Origin: Crithidia fasciculata
Taxonomy: Eukaryota > Euglenozoa > Kinetoplastea > Trypanosomatida > Trypanosomatidae
DNA length: 64,000 nt
Direction: 5' to 3'
NCBI GenBank assembly: GCA_000331325.2
Contig: CM003416.1
Span: 496,001 to 560,000 of the forward strand
A program made the position numbers and the translations under genes. Positions within the stretch are counted from its first letter, which is position 1, and each line of letters opens with the position of its first letter. The notes below the pieces were generated by a model, which was not told the origin of the DNA, ran no database searches, and saw nothing but the letters and a program-made list of their open reading frames with translations. Positions 49,644 to 59,978 of the stretch are shown one piece after another.

Positions 49644-51590
49644 ATGTCGAACCCTTCCGTCGCCAACCTTGCCGCGCTGCGCGAGGAGCTGTGCTCCGCT
49701 GAGCTGGACCAGGGGCACCTCTTCACCGGCTGGACAGACTCCATGGACGCGTACACAGAGAAGCAGATTGCCTTCCTTACGGAGCTCTACCTCTTTCAGA
49801 ACACCTACCACGGCGGCGTGCCGCAGTACATCCGCACCGGCAAGGAGCTGCTGGCGAGGGAAAGCGACGAGGTGGACTTCACCGACCTCGAGATGCCGCC
49901 GCTCCTTTTCAACGCACCGCTGCTGTACCAACGCACGGCGGAGCTGCAGGAGCTGGAAACGGCTGGAGCGGAGATGCTGCGCAAGACGGTCTTTGTGTTG
50001 GTGGCGGGTGGGCTGGGTGAGCGGCTGGGCAGCTCGGATATCAAGGTGGGCCTGCCGGTGGAGACGACAACGGATACGACGTACTTGGATTACTATCTCT
50101 CCTGGGCACGTCAGGTTGGTGGGCAGGACGCCCCCTTCGTGATCATGACCTCCGACGACACCCACGTCCGCACACTGCGTCTGCTAAGCCTGCTGAACCC
50201 CCAGATGCCGAACCTGCGCGTGCTGAAGCAGGAGCAGGTGTTCTGCTTCACCGACAACGCGGCGCACCTCGCGGTGGATCAGTACGGGAAGCTGCTGCGC
50301 AAGCCACACGGGCACGGTGATGTGCACGCGCTGATCAACAACGCGACGCTGGCCGACGGGGTGGTGGTGCTGCCGCCGCCCGGCGAGAACTTTGACAAGG
50401 CCGTCGCCGCGGCGGAAAAGCGGGGCTTGCTGGCTACGTGCGAGGACAACATGCAGCCGCTGGTGGACGCGTGGCTGAACGCCGGCTACAAGTCGATTGT
50501 GTTTCTTCAAGATACCAACGCGTGCGCCACCATAACGATCCCCATTAGCCTCGCCATCAGCGCGAAGCAAAACCTGGACATGAATTTCACCTGCATCCCG
50601 CGTCTGCCCAAGGAAACGATTGGCTTGCTCTGCCGGGTGAAGAAGGTAAGTGGCGAGCCGTGGCTGATTGCCAACGTGGAGTACAACGTGTTCGCCGAGG
50701 TGGCGCGTACGCTGACAGCCGAGGGAGGTGACACAGCCAGCCCGCAGTCCGAGTATTCGCCATTCCCTGGCAACATCAACACGCTGGTCTACAGCCTGCC
50801 GAGCTACGCAGCGGTGCTGAAGGCATCACACGGCACTGTCCCGGAGTTCATCAACCCGAAGTACTCCGACGCGACGCGGCGCCACTTCAAGAAGCCGGCC
50901 CGTGTCGAGTCTCTCATGCAGGACATCGCCCTTCTTTTCAGCGAGGACGATTACCGGGTCGGCGGCACCGTCTTCGAGCGCTTCTCTTACCAGCCCGTGA
51001 AGAACTCCCTCGAGGGGGCGGCGGCGCTGGTGGAGCAGGGGAACGCACCCTACTGCGCCGCGACGGGCGAAGCAGACTTTTACGAGATGCAGCGCCGTCG
51101 TCTGAAGGCTGTCGGTGTTCCTCTCTTCTACAGCTCCGAGCCCGAGGTGGCCGTGGCCGATGACAAGGTTCGCTGCCGGATCTTCCCTATCGTCGTGATG
51201 GACGCCGTGTGCACCGGCGCCGGTACGCTGGCCGACTACGCACGCGTCTTTCCATCGCCGCTGATGGTGCACATCGACCACCGCAGCACGCTGATTGTGG
51301 AGGGCCGTGTGGTGATCGAGAGTCTGCGGCTCTGCGGTGCCTTAACGATTCGCGGCCCGACTGACCCGGCAGCGCCGCCTTTTGTAGTGCGGGATGTGAG
51401 CGTGCGGAATGAGGGGTGGCAGGTGCACGCGCTGCCCTCGCTTGACGACGGCGGCGACGCGTATTTGAGCGAGGTCGATCGCATTCGTGGCTTCTTGCTC
51501 GATAAGGAGGCGATGTCGTTGCTGGAGTACACGACGGGCACCGTGCGTGTGGTGGACCCGCCCAACACACCGGATGCGGCGAAGCTGTGA
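49644..51590 (+). CDS. USP: UDP-sugar pyrophosphorylase, C-terminal AKL
   Basis: A 648-residue nucleotidyltransferase that would make UDP-sugars (UDP-Glc, UDP-Gal, UDP-GlcA, UDP-Xyl and others) and PPi from UTP and sugar-1-phosphates, allowing salvage of galactose and other sugars. The UTP-binding loop is at 120-129 (V-A-G-G-L-G-E-R-L-G), and K134 lies in the following S-D-I-K-V-G-L-P motif. Other family-like segments are the HGHGDVHALI motif and LQDTNA. The length fits the plant and Leishmania enzymes rather than the shorter UDP-glucose pyrophosphorylase. The protein ends in Ala-Lys-Leu, which matches the PTS1 consensus, so part or all of it may be glycosomal. In trypanosomatids the products feed glycoconjugate synthesis. 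Confidence 0.97.
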   Translation: MSNPSVANLAALREELCSAELDQGHLFTGWTDSMDAYTEKQIAFLTELYLFQNTYHGGVPQYIRTGKELLARESDEVDFTDLEMPPLLFNAPLLYQRTAELQELETAGAEMLRKTVFVLVAGGLGERLGSSDIKVGLPVETTTDTTYLDYYLSWARQVGGQDAPFVIMTSDDTHVRTLRLLSLLNPQMPNLRVLKQEQVFCFTDNAAHLAVDQYGKLLRKPHGHGDVHALINNATLADGVVVLPPPGENFDKAVAAAEKRGLLATCEDNMQPLVDAWLNAGYKSIVFLQDTNACATITIPISLAISAKQNLDMNFTCIPRLPKETIGLLCRVKKVSGEPWLIANVEYNVFAEVARTLTAEGGDTASPQSEYSPFPGNINTLVYSLPSYAAVLKASHGTVPEFINPKYSDATRRHFKKPARVESLMQDIALLFSEDDYRVGGTVFERFSYQPVKNSLEGAAALVEQGNAPYCAATGEADFYEMQRRRLKAVGVPLFYSSEPEVAVADDKVRCRIFPIVVMDAVCTGAGTLADYARVFPSPLMVHIDHRSTLIVEGRVVIESLRLCGALTIRGPTDPAAPPFVVRDVSVRNEGWQVHALPSLDDGGDAYLSEVDRIRGFLLDKEAMSLLEYTTGTVRVVDPPNTPDAAKL

Positions 51591-52284
51591 GGTGAGCTGA
51601 TGATGGTGCGTTTGTGGGGGGAGATGATGCCGTCACGCCTAGCGAGTTCTTCACGCTCTTCCTTTTCGCTCTCTCTTGAATTCTCCTCTCGATCAAATAT
51701 ACTTCACTCTCTCTGTCTAGTTCTCACGGCGCTGAAGGACATGCACAAAGCCGTTCACCGGCACTGCTCTATTTTTGTGCTGCTTGTTGATCGACGACGA
51801 CGTCGTGCCCGGCGGAAGGCACAAGTGGGCCATTTATTTTATGTTCTTCTCATATTCTCTCTCAGTAGCTGCGGTGCTTTCTCTGCTTTAAGGCTATCGT
51901 GAGAGAAAGCGCTTACCTTCTCTTCTGCGTTGTGTTACGACGTTGCAGTGAAGGTGTTCACTAGAGTTTGTGCACATTTCCTTCCTCCGTCGCTTCTCTC
52001 TCTTACTATTTCCCCTTTCTACTACTTCTGAATCTAATTGTTTGTTTTACTTTTGCGTAAGAGCAGAAACTTGCTCAAAGTTAATTTGATCTGAAGAGCG
52101 TCGCCGCAAACCGACACACCCGCACACACACACCTTATACGCATCTATTTCAGGTGCACATAGAGTAGGGTGGAGGAGACAACGCTGTTTTCGACACCCT
52201 CATCATCACCGCTCCCTTCCTTTCTCTTTTCTTAGAACGACTGTACCATTACCGCAGCGGGCCGCCTCGCTGACGCCGTGCGCG
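51591..52284. other. intergenic/UTR sequence
   Basis: 694 bp, T-rich with CT tracts. No gene seen. Confidence 0.7.
52212..52235 (+). promoter_or_regulatory. spliced-leader acceptor (predicted)
   Basis: The CT tract ends in TTTTCTTAG (AG at 52234-52235), 49 nt before the ATG, with no earlier ATG in the leader. Confidence 0.65.
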
Positions 52285-54912
52285 ATGCCTGTCATTCTGC
52301 GCCTCTGCGTGGCAATTGAGCGTACGACGCCGCCACCGCCTCCACCACCTCCCCCAGGCCGCAGCTCAGGAGGGACCATCACCGCATCCCCTGCTTTAGC
52401 GCCGCCCTCCACCGCAACACCCGCGCACAGTGTAGAGAGCTCACACATCGCTGTCAATGCAAGCAAGGCAAAAAAGCCTTACTCCTCGCTGCTGCGAAAG
52501 GCGAAGCCGAAGAGCTCAACAGACGAGACAGCAGCAGCTGCGCAAGACGCCACGGCAGCGTCGTCACCTTCCCCTCCTCTCCACCATGACCACCACCGTA
52601 GTCGACTCAACCCCCTGCGATGGTTTAAGAGCCTCGGGAAGCACAAGACGAAGGCGGCATCGATCACTCCGGCAGCGGCAGTGCAGACGGAGGCAACGGT
52701 GGCGGCGTCGGCTGCTTCATCGCCTGGTAGTCGTGGCGGTGCCGGCGTAGATGCTGCGGGTCGCGAAACAGCGCGTCCCTCCAGCGAGTCTGCCTCTCAT
52801 CCGCAGCAACCATCCGTCCCCTCTGTTTCCTCTCCCGGCAGTGGCGCCGGTCTTGCATCGACTTCACCCCCCCATTGCAGCCCCACTACAGCACAGAAGG
52901 AAGAGAAGGAGGCAAAGGAGGAGGAGGAGCAGTCCTCTCTGGTGTGGCTCTCTCTTGTTCTCACCCCCGCCACGACTGCCAAGGCTGTGGTGCAGCAGGT
53001 GCAGGACATGGTGGAACGCCGCATGAGTGCGAAGCTGTGTGAAGAGGCAAGCAACGCCTTTTTTTCCACCACCACCACACCAGCAGGTTCGTTCGCCCGT
53101 CAACAACAACAGCAGCAACAGCCGCAGCAGCAGCAGCAGCAGCAGGGAGGAAAGGCAAGCTCGCCCACTTCCCCAAGCGGACCCACCGCCACCCACAACA
53201 CGATGAATCCTTCCCAGACGGAGTGGTGCCTCTGCGTACAGGACGGCGACGGGACCTTCCACTGGCTCGGCGGCACGCGGCACCACTCAAAGAGCGCCGT
53301 GCTGCGCGCGCCGTTCGTGACGGAGGTGTGCCTGCAGTCCCACGCAACCTTCGAGGCGGAGCGGCACGCGCAGCACGAAGAAGAGGAGAAGGAGGGAAGA
53401 AGGGCAAAGGCAAAGCGGGCAGGACGTCGTGCGCAACGCGGCACCACGTTCGGCAGCAGCGCCTCCCAACACGCCTCCTTCGCCACCGCGGCGCTGGACC
53501 ACCTCGATGACGCGTCGTCAGCGAGTGCGGCGACGTCCGTTAGTGTGTCCACTTCTGCTGCACGCTCCTCGTCTTCTTCCTCATCTGATGGTGAGGGAGA
53601 CGCCGCGGACGGGGGCAATGGGGGAAACAAGAAGCGCAAGCAGGCCCGCTCAAAATCACGACGGCGCTCCCCATCGCATCACAACGCCAAGTCCACCGCC
53701 AAAAAGAACAAGCGAAAGGCGCGCGAGGCAGCGTCAGCGTCGTCCGCGAAGCTTCCTATTTCCAGCATGACGGCCAAGAAGTTCTCCGCCCCGTCCGCCA
53801 CCGAAGTAAAGTTTGCCTTTCTTAAAGGGGTGGTGCTGCCGCTGGAGGTGCTGCAGCAGCGCAACCCCTCTCTCCTCCAGCACTACCACCGCCGCCGCCC
53901 GCCACTCTACATCGCAGTGCACGTGCCACGCACGATGCGCGCAGAACCGCTCGACCCGGTCACGCCACCGCTCTTGCAGCTGACCGGAGCGGCACCGCCG
54001 GCAGAGACGGCTGCGGCGGTGTCCGCTCCCGCGGCGGAGACAACGACCTCGTCTGCTGCAGGGGACGGCAACAAGTCTGATCAGCACAGTGTGGCGGGGA
54101 TGGCACACGCACACACGTCAGCTGCAAGTCCCTTCTCGAAGGAGGAGGATGTGGACGTCGATGGACCTTTGAGAGGCGGCGGCTCCCACTCCGCGCCGAG
54201 CAAGGCGTCTTCGGGCACTTCTTCGGCTTCCACACTGCCGAGTTGCTCTTCGCCACAGCCCTATGCAGCAGCAGACGTGGAGCTTGTCGGAGAGGAGCAA
54301 CAGCTGGAAAGCGCAAAAAGATCTGAGTGTGATACCGCTGCTGCTGCTGCTGCACATCTTGTCGGTGACCCCGCGGCGTTCTCGGAGATGAGAGATGCAC
54401 GCAGTGAGCTTCCTACAGGCCTCGCCACCCATGCCATTGCCCTCGAGAGAGAGAACGCTAACGGCATCGGAGCTGCATCGACGACGGGCGGCAACGGCGC
54501 AACAGAAGATGCGAAGGACGTTGCGTGGTGTCGCTCTGCCGAGGCTGCACAAGCAAAAGGAGTGGCAGCTGCTGTGCTGGGCCGCTTCGCTGCTGAGGAA
54601 GACGCCGCACACACCGCCTTGGCTACTGCGCAGCGGGAGTACATGACGGCGCTGGCTGCGTATCGTACCGCTGCCCCCCCCACACCAGAAGGCACGCATC
54701 AACAGGCAGGGCAGGGACAGGAGTATGCCCACGGTGCAGACGCTGAAATGGCGACGCTGCTGCGGCGCAAGATTGAGTTGCAGGCCACTGTGGAGGATGG
54801 CAGGCAGGCGGAGCGACAGTGTGCGCGGCTGACGACGTTGGTAGAGTGCCTGGAGAGGGAGCTGCAAGAGCATGCGGAGCGGAAGGCACTCATCATGGTA
54901 CGCGCAGGATGA
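52285..54912 (+). CDS. large unrecognised protein, possible split ubiquitin-like fold
   Basis: An 875-residue protein of unknown family. Short ordered-looking islands are set in low-complexity sequence: MPVILRLCVAIE (2-12), then a poly-Pro run; LVWLSLVLTPATTAKAVVQQV (about 219-240); EWCLCVQDGDGTFHWLGG (313-330); and LPLEVLQQRNP with PPLYIAVHVP (about 515-550). In this order they would fit the strand-strand-helix-strand-strand pattern of a beta-grasp or Ras-association-like fold broken by disordered inserts. A very basic region KKRKQARSKSRRRSPS (about 450-465) could be a nuclear signal or RNA-binding tail. The last 130 residues are a helical coiled coil. A poly-Gln run lies at about 273-286. 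Function unknown. Confidence 0.93.
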   Translation: MPVILRLCVAIERTTPPPPPPPPPGRSSGGTITASPALAPPSTATPAHSVESSHIAVNASKAKKPYSSLLRKAKPKSSTDETAAAAQDATAASSPSPPLHHDHHRSRLNPLRWFKSLGKHKTKAASITPAAAVQTEATVAASAASSPGSRGGAGVDAAGRETARPSSESASHPQQPSVPSVSSPGSGAGLASTSPPHCSPTTAQKEEKEAKEEEEQSSLVWLSLVLTPATTAKAVVQQVQDMVERRMSAKLCEEASNAFFSTTTTPAGSFARQQQQQQQPQQQQQQQGGKASSPTSPSGPTATHNTMNPSQTEWCLCVQDGDGTFHWLGGTRHHSKSAVLRAPFVTEVCLQSHATFEAERHAQHEEEEKEGRRAKAKRAGRRAQRGTTFGSSASQHASFATAALDHLDDASSASAATSVSVSTSAARSSSSSSSDGEGDAADGGNGGNKKRKQARSKSRRRSPSHHNAKSTAKKNKRKAREAASASSAKLPISSMTAKKFSAPSATEVKFAFLKGVVLPLEVLQQRNPSLLQHYHRRRPPLYIAVHVPRTMRAEPLDPVTPPLLQLTGAAPPAETAAAVSAPAAETTTSSAAGDGNKSDQHSVAGMAHAHTSAASPFSKEEDVDVDGPLRGGGSHSAPSKASSGTSSASTLPSCSSPQPYAAADVELVGEEQQLESAKRSECDTAAAAAAHLVGDPAAFSEMRDARSELPTGLATHAIALERENANGIGAASTTGGNGATEDAKDVAWCRSAEAAQAKGVAAAVLGRFAAEEDAAHTALATAQREYMTALAAYRTAAPPTPEGTHQQAGQGQEYAHGADAEMATLLRRKIELQATVEDGRQAERQCARLTTLVECLERELQEHAERKALIMVRAG
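53101..53146 (+). repeat. CAA/CAG repeat encoding poly-Gln
   Basis: An imperfect CAA/CAG run coding for Gln, with one Pro interruption, inside the unrecognised gene at 52285-54912. Confidence 0.9.
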
Positions 54913-55729
54913 GGCGCAGCGTTGACTTTTCTTAGAAATTTTTTTTCTTTTCGCTCCTGCTGCTTCGAAAATGATGGGAGAGAGACACCTCAAAACCCGC
55001 TTGAAGAGATTGTGGAGACTTCCAACGCACACTCAGCGCACACACACACGCGTGTATATCAAAAAAAAAAAAAGAAGGCATTCGACCAAACGTGAATGTG
55101 AAGATGAGTAAGCGCTTTCTGTTTATCTTGGCTGCGCAGACCGAATAGCTCTTGAAGTGGCGTTTAATGAAAGAGAGTCAAGCGCGTCGCGACCACCGCA
55201 CTCTTATGCTCTGCTTTTGTGCGGCTCATCGTTGTGCGAGAGTGCACGACACCGCAGGGGCGATTTAAAGGCGTGAGTGCTTCTCCCTCGCCCTCCCTTC
55301 TGCCTACTCCAATCATGTACTAAACCGCATTTGTTCTCCTTTCTTTTTGAGAAAAAAACAAATCGGGCGTTTTCAACTTGCGCAGAGGTGTCGGTACGGA
55401 GCTTCTAAATTCTCGCGACACAGCTCCTTTTGTTTCTCCCAAGGACGAGCGGAGAGACACCGCTGGCTCCACATCCACACGCGTGCACACGCAAAAAACT
55501 CCGCTCACCGCAGCACATTGGAAAATTTTTTTTCTTTAGATTCTCCGTGTACCTGTATCATCTTCCCGCACCATCGTGGTCTTTATTTCTTATTTCACTC
55601 ATAGAACACACTAAAAAACGCACATCGAACTGACACCACTTGCAGCGTCTCGTGTGTCAGTGACGTCGAGCTTTTTTTTCTCTTCTTCTCGGCTTTCATC
55701 GCAGAGTAGCCACTGAATTTGCACACGCA
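54913..55729. other. intergenic/UTR sequence
   Basis: 817 bp with an A-run (55061-55073), a CA repeat (55037-55050) and T runs. No gene seen. Confidence 0.7.
55671..55704 (+). promoter_or_regulatory. spliced-leader acceptor (predicted)
   Basis: The T-rich tract 55672-55698 ends in TCATCGCAG (AG at 55703-55704), 25 nt before the ATG. Confidence 0.65.
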
Positions 55730-58357
55730 ATGAGCGCTTCGATTCCAGCCGCGACGCCGGCAGAGTCGATGGTGGTGGTGGTGGACGTCGTGGACGCCTC
55801 CGCCCACAACGCGTTCGCGTCTCCGACCGGCGCTCCGCACAACGCTGACGGCCCCATCGAGCGCCTGGAGATCGACGTGGAGGTGACGCCGCACACCACG
55901 GCAGATGAGTTACTGGCGGACGTGGAGGCCGCACTACACGAGATGGAGTGCACGTTGTGCGTGCCCCGCCGTGCAGCTGCCCTCGCTGCTGGTAGGGTGC
56001 TGCCTTCGCTAGCCGCGTTGGAGTTGGCCATGCGCACCAACGCTGCCGCGAAGAGCGGGAGTAACGATAACAACAACATCAGTAGGACGGCCAGTGCAGA
56101 AAGAGAGGGAGTGCGCTACATCTCTGCGCTGCGGTACGTAACGGACGAGGCGGCACTTCCACGCGAGGCAATGCGCATTGGAAGCGAGCGTGTGTGTCGC
56201 ACAGCGCCGCTCTCAGCCTCATCACCCATCGGCACGCCAAAGAGAGCGAAGCATCCGCAGACGTGGTGCGTCGTACCGCGCTCACTGGCCGCTGCTGCTG
56301 CTGCTGCTGCCACTGATGTTTCCACGCTCGCCACGGTCTCCTCACGGCTTCTTTTGGCTCGCGATGATGCCGCGCCGGGTGGAGTCTCCACGAAAGACGG
56401 CAGCGAGTATGCGCCGCACGGCACGCCCCTCACACCCGCCTCCCCCGCTGCTGCTGCAGTTGCTGCCGCACCGGACCCCTCACTCCCCCCTCCGCCTGTT
56501 GTGGCGCTGGAGGACGTCGACGTGTCTGCCTTCCGCCGCCTGCAGGCCCACCGCGCACTCGTCCTCGCCCGGGCAGAAGCCACGGCGCTCTACACGAGCG
56601 GCAGCGGTGGCGCGTCGACCTCAGCGGAGGAGCTTCAGCGCCTGCAGCCTACCCTTCCCTGGGCTGCGGTGTCCACTGCGATCGACACGGAGGTGCGGCG
56701 CCTGCAAGCGGAACGGGTGCTGACGGGCGGCTGCGGCGGCGGCGGCCCAGAGGAGGGCAACTCTTCCTCGTCACCGCCTTCTTCGGTGGCGTTGGGTGAG
56801 GCGCGTTCGCGACTGCGCACAGCGTGGCTGCGGGCGGTAGAGGCGGAGGCAGCGGCATGCCGGTCAGCAGTGCCGGAGCTGCGACAGGCAGCTGCGAAGG
56901 CGGAGGCGTGGCGCGCCGCGGTGAAGGACACGCTGAGGGGCGAGATTGCGTCGCTGGAGGCGGAGGCAGCGCGGCAGGCGACGGCGCTGACAGAGCGTGA
57001 CGTGCTGATGCGCCGGGTGGAGCAGCTGCAGACGCGGGTGGCGGCGGCGAAGGCAGAGGAGAAGGCGTTGCTGCAGTCCCCTTCTCGTTCGTCGACGCAT
57101 GTTGGCGCCGTCAACAACGCCACTGCCACAACAGCAGCGAATGCAATGTCCGCAGTTGAGAAAACCAGTGACGAAAACAGCGAAGAGAAGCGAGTGACAT
57201 CGCCTTCGCCCTCGTCTTCCACCTCCGCGGATGCCTCCAGCGACTCCCAGCCGCCTCCACCACCACCGCCGCTCCGCACTGCACCGACGTCTGCTCTCGT
57301 TGACAACCGTCAATCGCCTTCGCATGAGCAGCGGCGTGGTCGGCGCATCCCTCTTGTTCACCCACCTGCTGCTGCCGTTGCTACTGCTGTTGTGAAGGCA
57401 GAGGCGCCGCCACGCAGTCGCAGCCGGCTCAGCATCGAGCGAAGTTTTCTATCGCCGTCGCTGCAGGCGGAGGTGCGGGCGGCGCTGTCGAGCGAGACGT
57501 CTTCTTCGCCCACAACGGCCTCCTCCACCACGGAAGAGAGCAACGCGCCAAAGCAGCAGAAGCAGGTGTCTTTTTTGGAAAATGGTTTGCACTACGGTAG
57601 TATTGCAGAGGTGCCACCGCCGCCATCCGAGTCTTCCGTGCAGCGTCGTCGGCGGTATCACCGCCGCGAAGCACCCACCAGCTGGGAGTCGAACACGGAG
57701 TTAGTAAAGGACGAGGAAGGAGGAGTAGCTGCTGCTGCTGCTGTCAATTCTTTTGCCTCCTCGCCTCATCGACCGAGGAGCTCTGCTGCACCACTCACCC
57801 CAACACGCACGGCACACACAACTTTGTCTTCTCCCTCCCCCGCCATCCCATCTGCTTATCGAACCAACACCTACGGCGGACGCATCGAGTATGAGGGCAA
57901 TGCCAGAGAGGAGAGACATGCCTTGCCCTACCCCTCGCCTTCTTTTTCCCAGCTGTACGACGACGGTGGGGAGCGCAGCGCACACGGTGCATCCTTGCAG
58001 TCAGAGGATGCGTCGAAGGCGTCACCGGTGTACGCGACAGCAAGTGCGGAGCTGCACAGGGTGACAGCGGCGCTGCGGCGCCACATTCGTGAGCCACGGC
58101 CCGATCCAGTGGAGGGACAGCGGTTACTGCAGCAGGTTCGCGAGTTGCGGCGTGAGATGGAAAGGGGAGGCGATGCAACCGTGGCGAGGGGATCGCGTAG
58201 TGGTGAAAATGGAATTCTTCATGCTGATCCACACTGCGGGCCTTCTTCGTCTGCGGTAGGCGCTTCATCCATGCCGGAGCGACACCCGTTGGCTTCTCCT
58301 TCTCACCTCTACGAGTCACGTGTGCCGGGTCGACGTGACGGCACGTACCGCTACTAA
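55730..58357 (+). CDS. large unrecognised protein with coiled coils
   Basis: An 875-residue protein of unknown family. The N-terminal 75 residues look ordered: hydrophobic strands (MVVVVDVVDA, then LEIDVEV), TPHTTA at 53-58, and a helix ADELLADVEAALHEME. Further ordered stretches include YISALRYVTDEAALP near 126. Residues about 260-310 and 350-455 are Ala/Glu/Arg/Leu-rich helices, probably coiled coil. Residues 455-780 are Ser/Pro-rich with basic patches. A last helix lies near 775-815 (ELHRVTAALRRHI...EGQRLLQQVRELRREM). The TPxTTA element resembles one in the left neighbour, which happens to have the same length. Function unknown; a cytoskeletal role would be a guess. Confidence 0.93.
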   Translation: MSASIPAATPAESMVVVVDVVDASAHNAFASPTGAPHNADGPIERLEIDVEVTPHTTADELLADVEAALHEMECTLCVPRRAAALAAGRVLPSLAALELAMRTNAAAKSGSNDNNNISRTASAEREGVRYISALRYVTDEAALPREAMRIGSERVCRTAPLSASSPIGTPKRAKHPQTWCVVPRSLAAAAAAAATDVSTLATVSSRLLLARDDAAPGGVSTKDGSEYAPHGTPLTPASPAAAAVAAAPDPSLPPPPVVALEDVDVSAFRRLQAHRALVLARAEATALYTSGSGGASTSAEELQRLQPTLPWAAVSTAIDTEVRRLQAERVLTGGCGGGGPEEGNSSSSPPSSVALGEARSRLRTAWLRAVEAEAAACRSAVPELRQAAAKAEAWRAAVKDTLRGEIASLEAEAARQATALTERDVLMRRVEQLQTRVAAAKAEEKALLQSPSRSSTHVGAVNNATATTAANAMSAVEKTSDENSEEKRVTSPSPSSSTSADASSDSQPPPPPPPLRTAPTSALVDNRQSPSHEQRRGRRIPLVHPPAAAVATAVVKAEAPPRSRSRLSIERSFLSPSLQAEVRAALSSETSSSPTTASSTTEESNAPKQQKQVSFLENGLHYGSIAEVPPPPSESSVQRRRRYHRREAPTSWESNTELVKDEEGGVAAAAAVNSFASSPHRPRSSAAPLTPTRTAHTTLSSPSPAIPSAYRTNTYGGRIEYEGNAREERHALPYPSPSFSQLYDDGGERSAHGASLQSEDASKASPVYATASAELHRVTAALRRHIREPRPDPVEGQRLLQQVRELRREMERGGDATVARGSRSGENGILHADPHCGPSSSAVGASSMPERHPLASPSHLYESRVPGRRDGTYRY

Positions 58358-59978
58358 TAAAGAGAGTGAGACAAGGAGGCAAATGAAAGGGTATGTGGTG
58401 ATATGTGCGTACGTTTGTGTGTTTATTAGTGCGCTTCTGCGAGCTTCTCTCTTGTTCCGTCTCGCGCGTCTATTGGATTCTGCTTCTGCTATGCCCCCCC
58501 AAAAATCTTTAAGTGTTGAACGCAGTGGATCTGCACCAGATGCATCTCTCTTTCAGCGTGTGCGCACGTACATTTATGGCTTTGTGCGCAAAAGGCACTC
58601 TCGCCATCATCAGCGCTCTTTCATGATTTAAGCGGAGCATCCGTTGAGCTTCGCAAGTGGCCGCAATCGCTACCCAGGACTGCTTCTCTCTCTCTTTCTT
58701 GTTGACGGCGCTCCGAGGCACATCACGCAAGTACACAGATACGTACACTTCTCTCTCCTCTCCTCCCCCTTCGCTGCTCCTGCGACGACTGCTGTGCCTT
58801 CTCACACTTCCGAACCCGCAGAAGATACCGGGGCTGCCGCTACGTCGTGCCAATTCTCTTTTTTTTTTCTAAGAAAAAGAAGAGAAGGAAGTAAAAGACA
58901 ACCCGTGCATTATTATCTCACTTTTTGATAGAGGTGAGCTTTATTATCTGTTGCGCAGCAGAAGAGAACAACACGTCTCTTTCTCACCGCCACTCTTTCA
59001 ATACTACTTTTTTTTACTATTATTTTGCTTGTCTCACACAGCTGCTAGGGTTGTGTGGGTGAAGCCACCACTGAGCTATACAACCCCTTCCCACCCGCCC
59101 ACTGCTGTCTTCTTCTTTTTCTTCTCTCTCCGCTAGTGTGTTGTCGCCCCCTTTTTTAGTTTGACTTGTTTATTGCCCTTCTGCTTCTCTTCAGTTTGCC
59201 TGCTTCTCTTTGTTTGTGTCTTCTCGGAATCTTCGACGAGTTTTTCTTTTTATCTTTCTCCCGTTTTCTTTGTTTTGAGTTTGTCTGCTTCCCTCCGTGG
59301 TGTTTTTATTTGTCTGTCTCCTCTCTCTCTTTCTCTATTCTGCTTGTGTACGTGCTCGCCACCACGCGACTGCTTTGATCTTCAGCTCTTGGTTTTTCTT
59401 TTCTCTGCTCACTTCTTTCCCTTCGTGCTACTATTCGTGCTACTCCCGACAGAGAACACCTTCGGCGTACATCCCCTTTTTTTCTTTGTCAACTTTTTTT
59501 TTGCCCTGCTTCTATTTTCTCTCTTTTTTCTCGTGCGGAGGCTCACCTCTGTACTGTGCTGACCAAATTCGCTTCTTTTTTTCTGCTTCTTTCTCTCGCT
59601 CGTCGTGCTGTTATCATTATACGTAATTGCATTTCAACGCGAGGGAGAAAGGAAAAAAACAACAACAACAAGCCAAAAAACACACGCCTGTGTACGACTG
59701 AAGTGGTGTGCTTGTACACCATCGACCTCTTTTTTTCTTTTTTCCTTTAGCTCTTGTTCTCCCGGCGTCGGATACACAGACGTCCTCTTGAACATCGCTT
59801 CTTGACTTTCCTTTTCTCTAAATTTTTTTTTTCTGTTTATTACCTTCACGCGGAGGTGCAGCACAGCTGCAACACCATACATTCATACATCAAATCCAGA
59901 GATTTCTCTAACACCTTTTGAAGGTCTCACGTCGCATACATCTACGCACCCTTACGCACGTACACACACACACACACG
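58358..59978. other. intergenic/UTR sequence
   Basis: 1.6 kb, strongly T-rich and CT-rich (especially 59100-59620), with CAA repeats at 59659-59673 and CA repeats just before the next start. No gene seen. Confidence 0.7.
59805..59855 (+). promoter_or_regulatory. spliced-leader acceptor (predicted)
   Basis: The T-rich tract 59805-59848 is followed by AG at 59854-59855. The leader of about 123 nt has no ATG and is CA-rich at its end. Confidence 0.55.
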
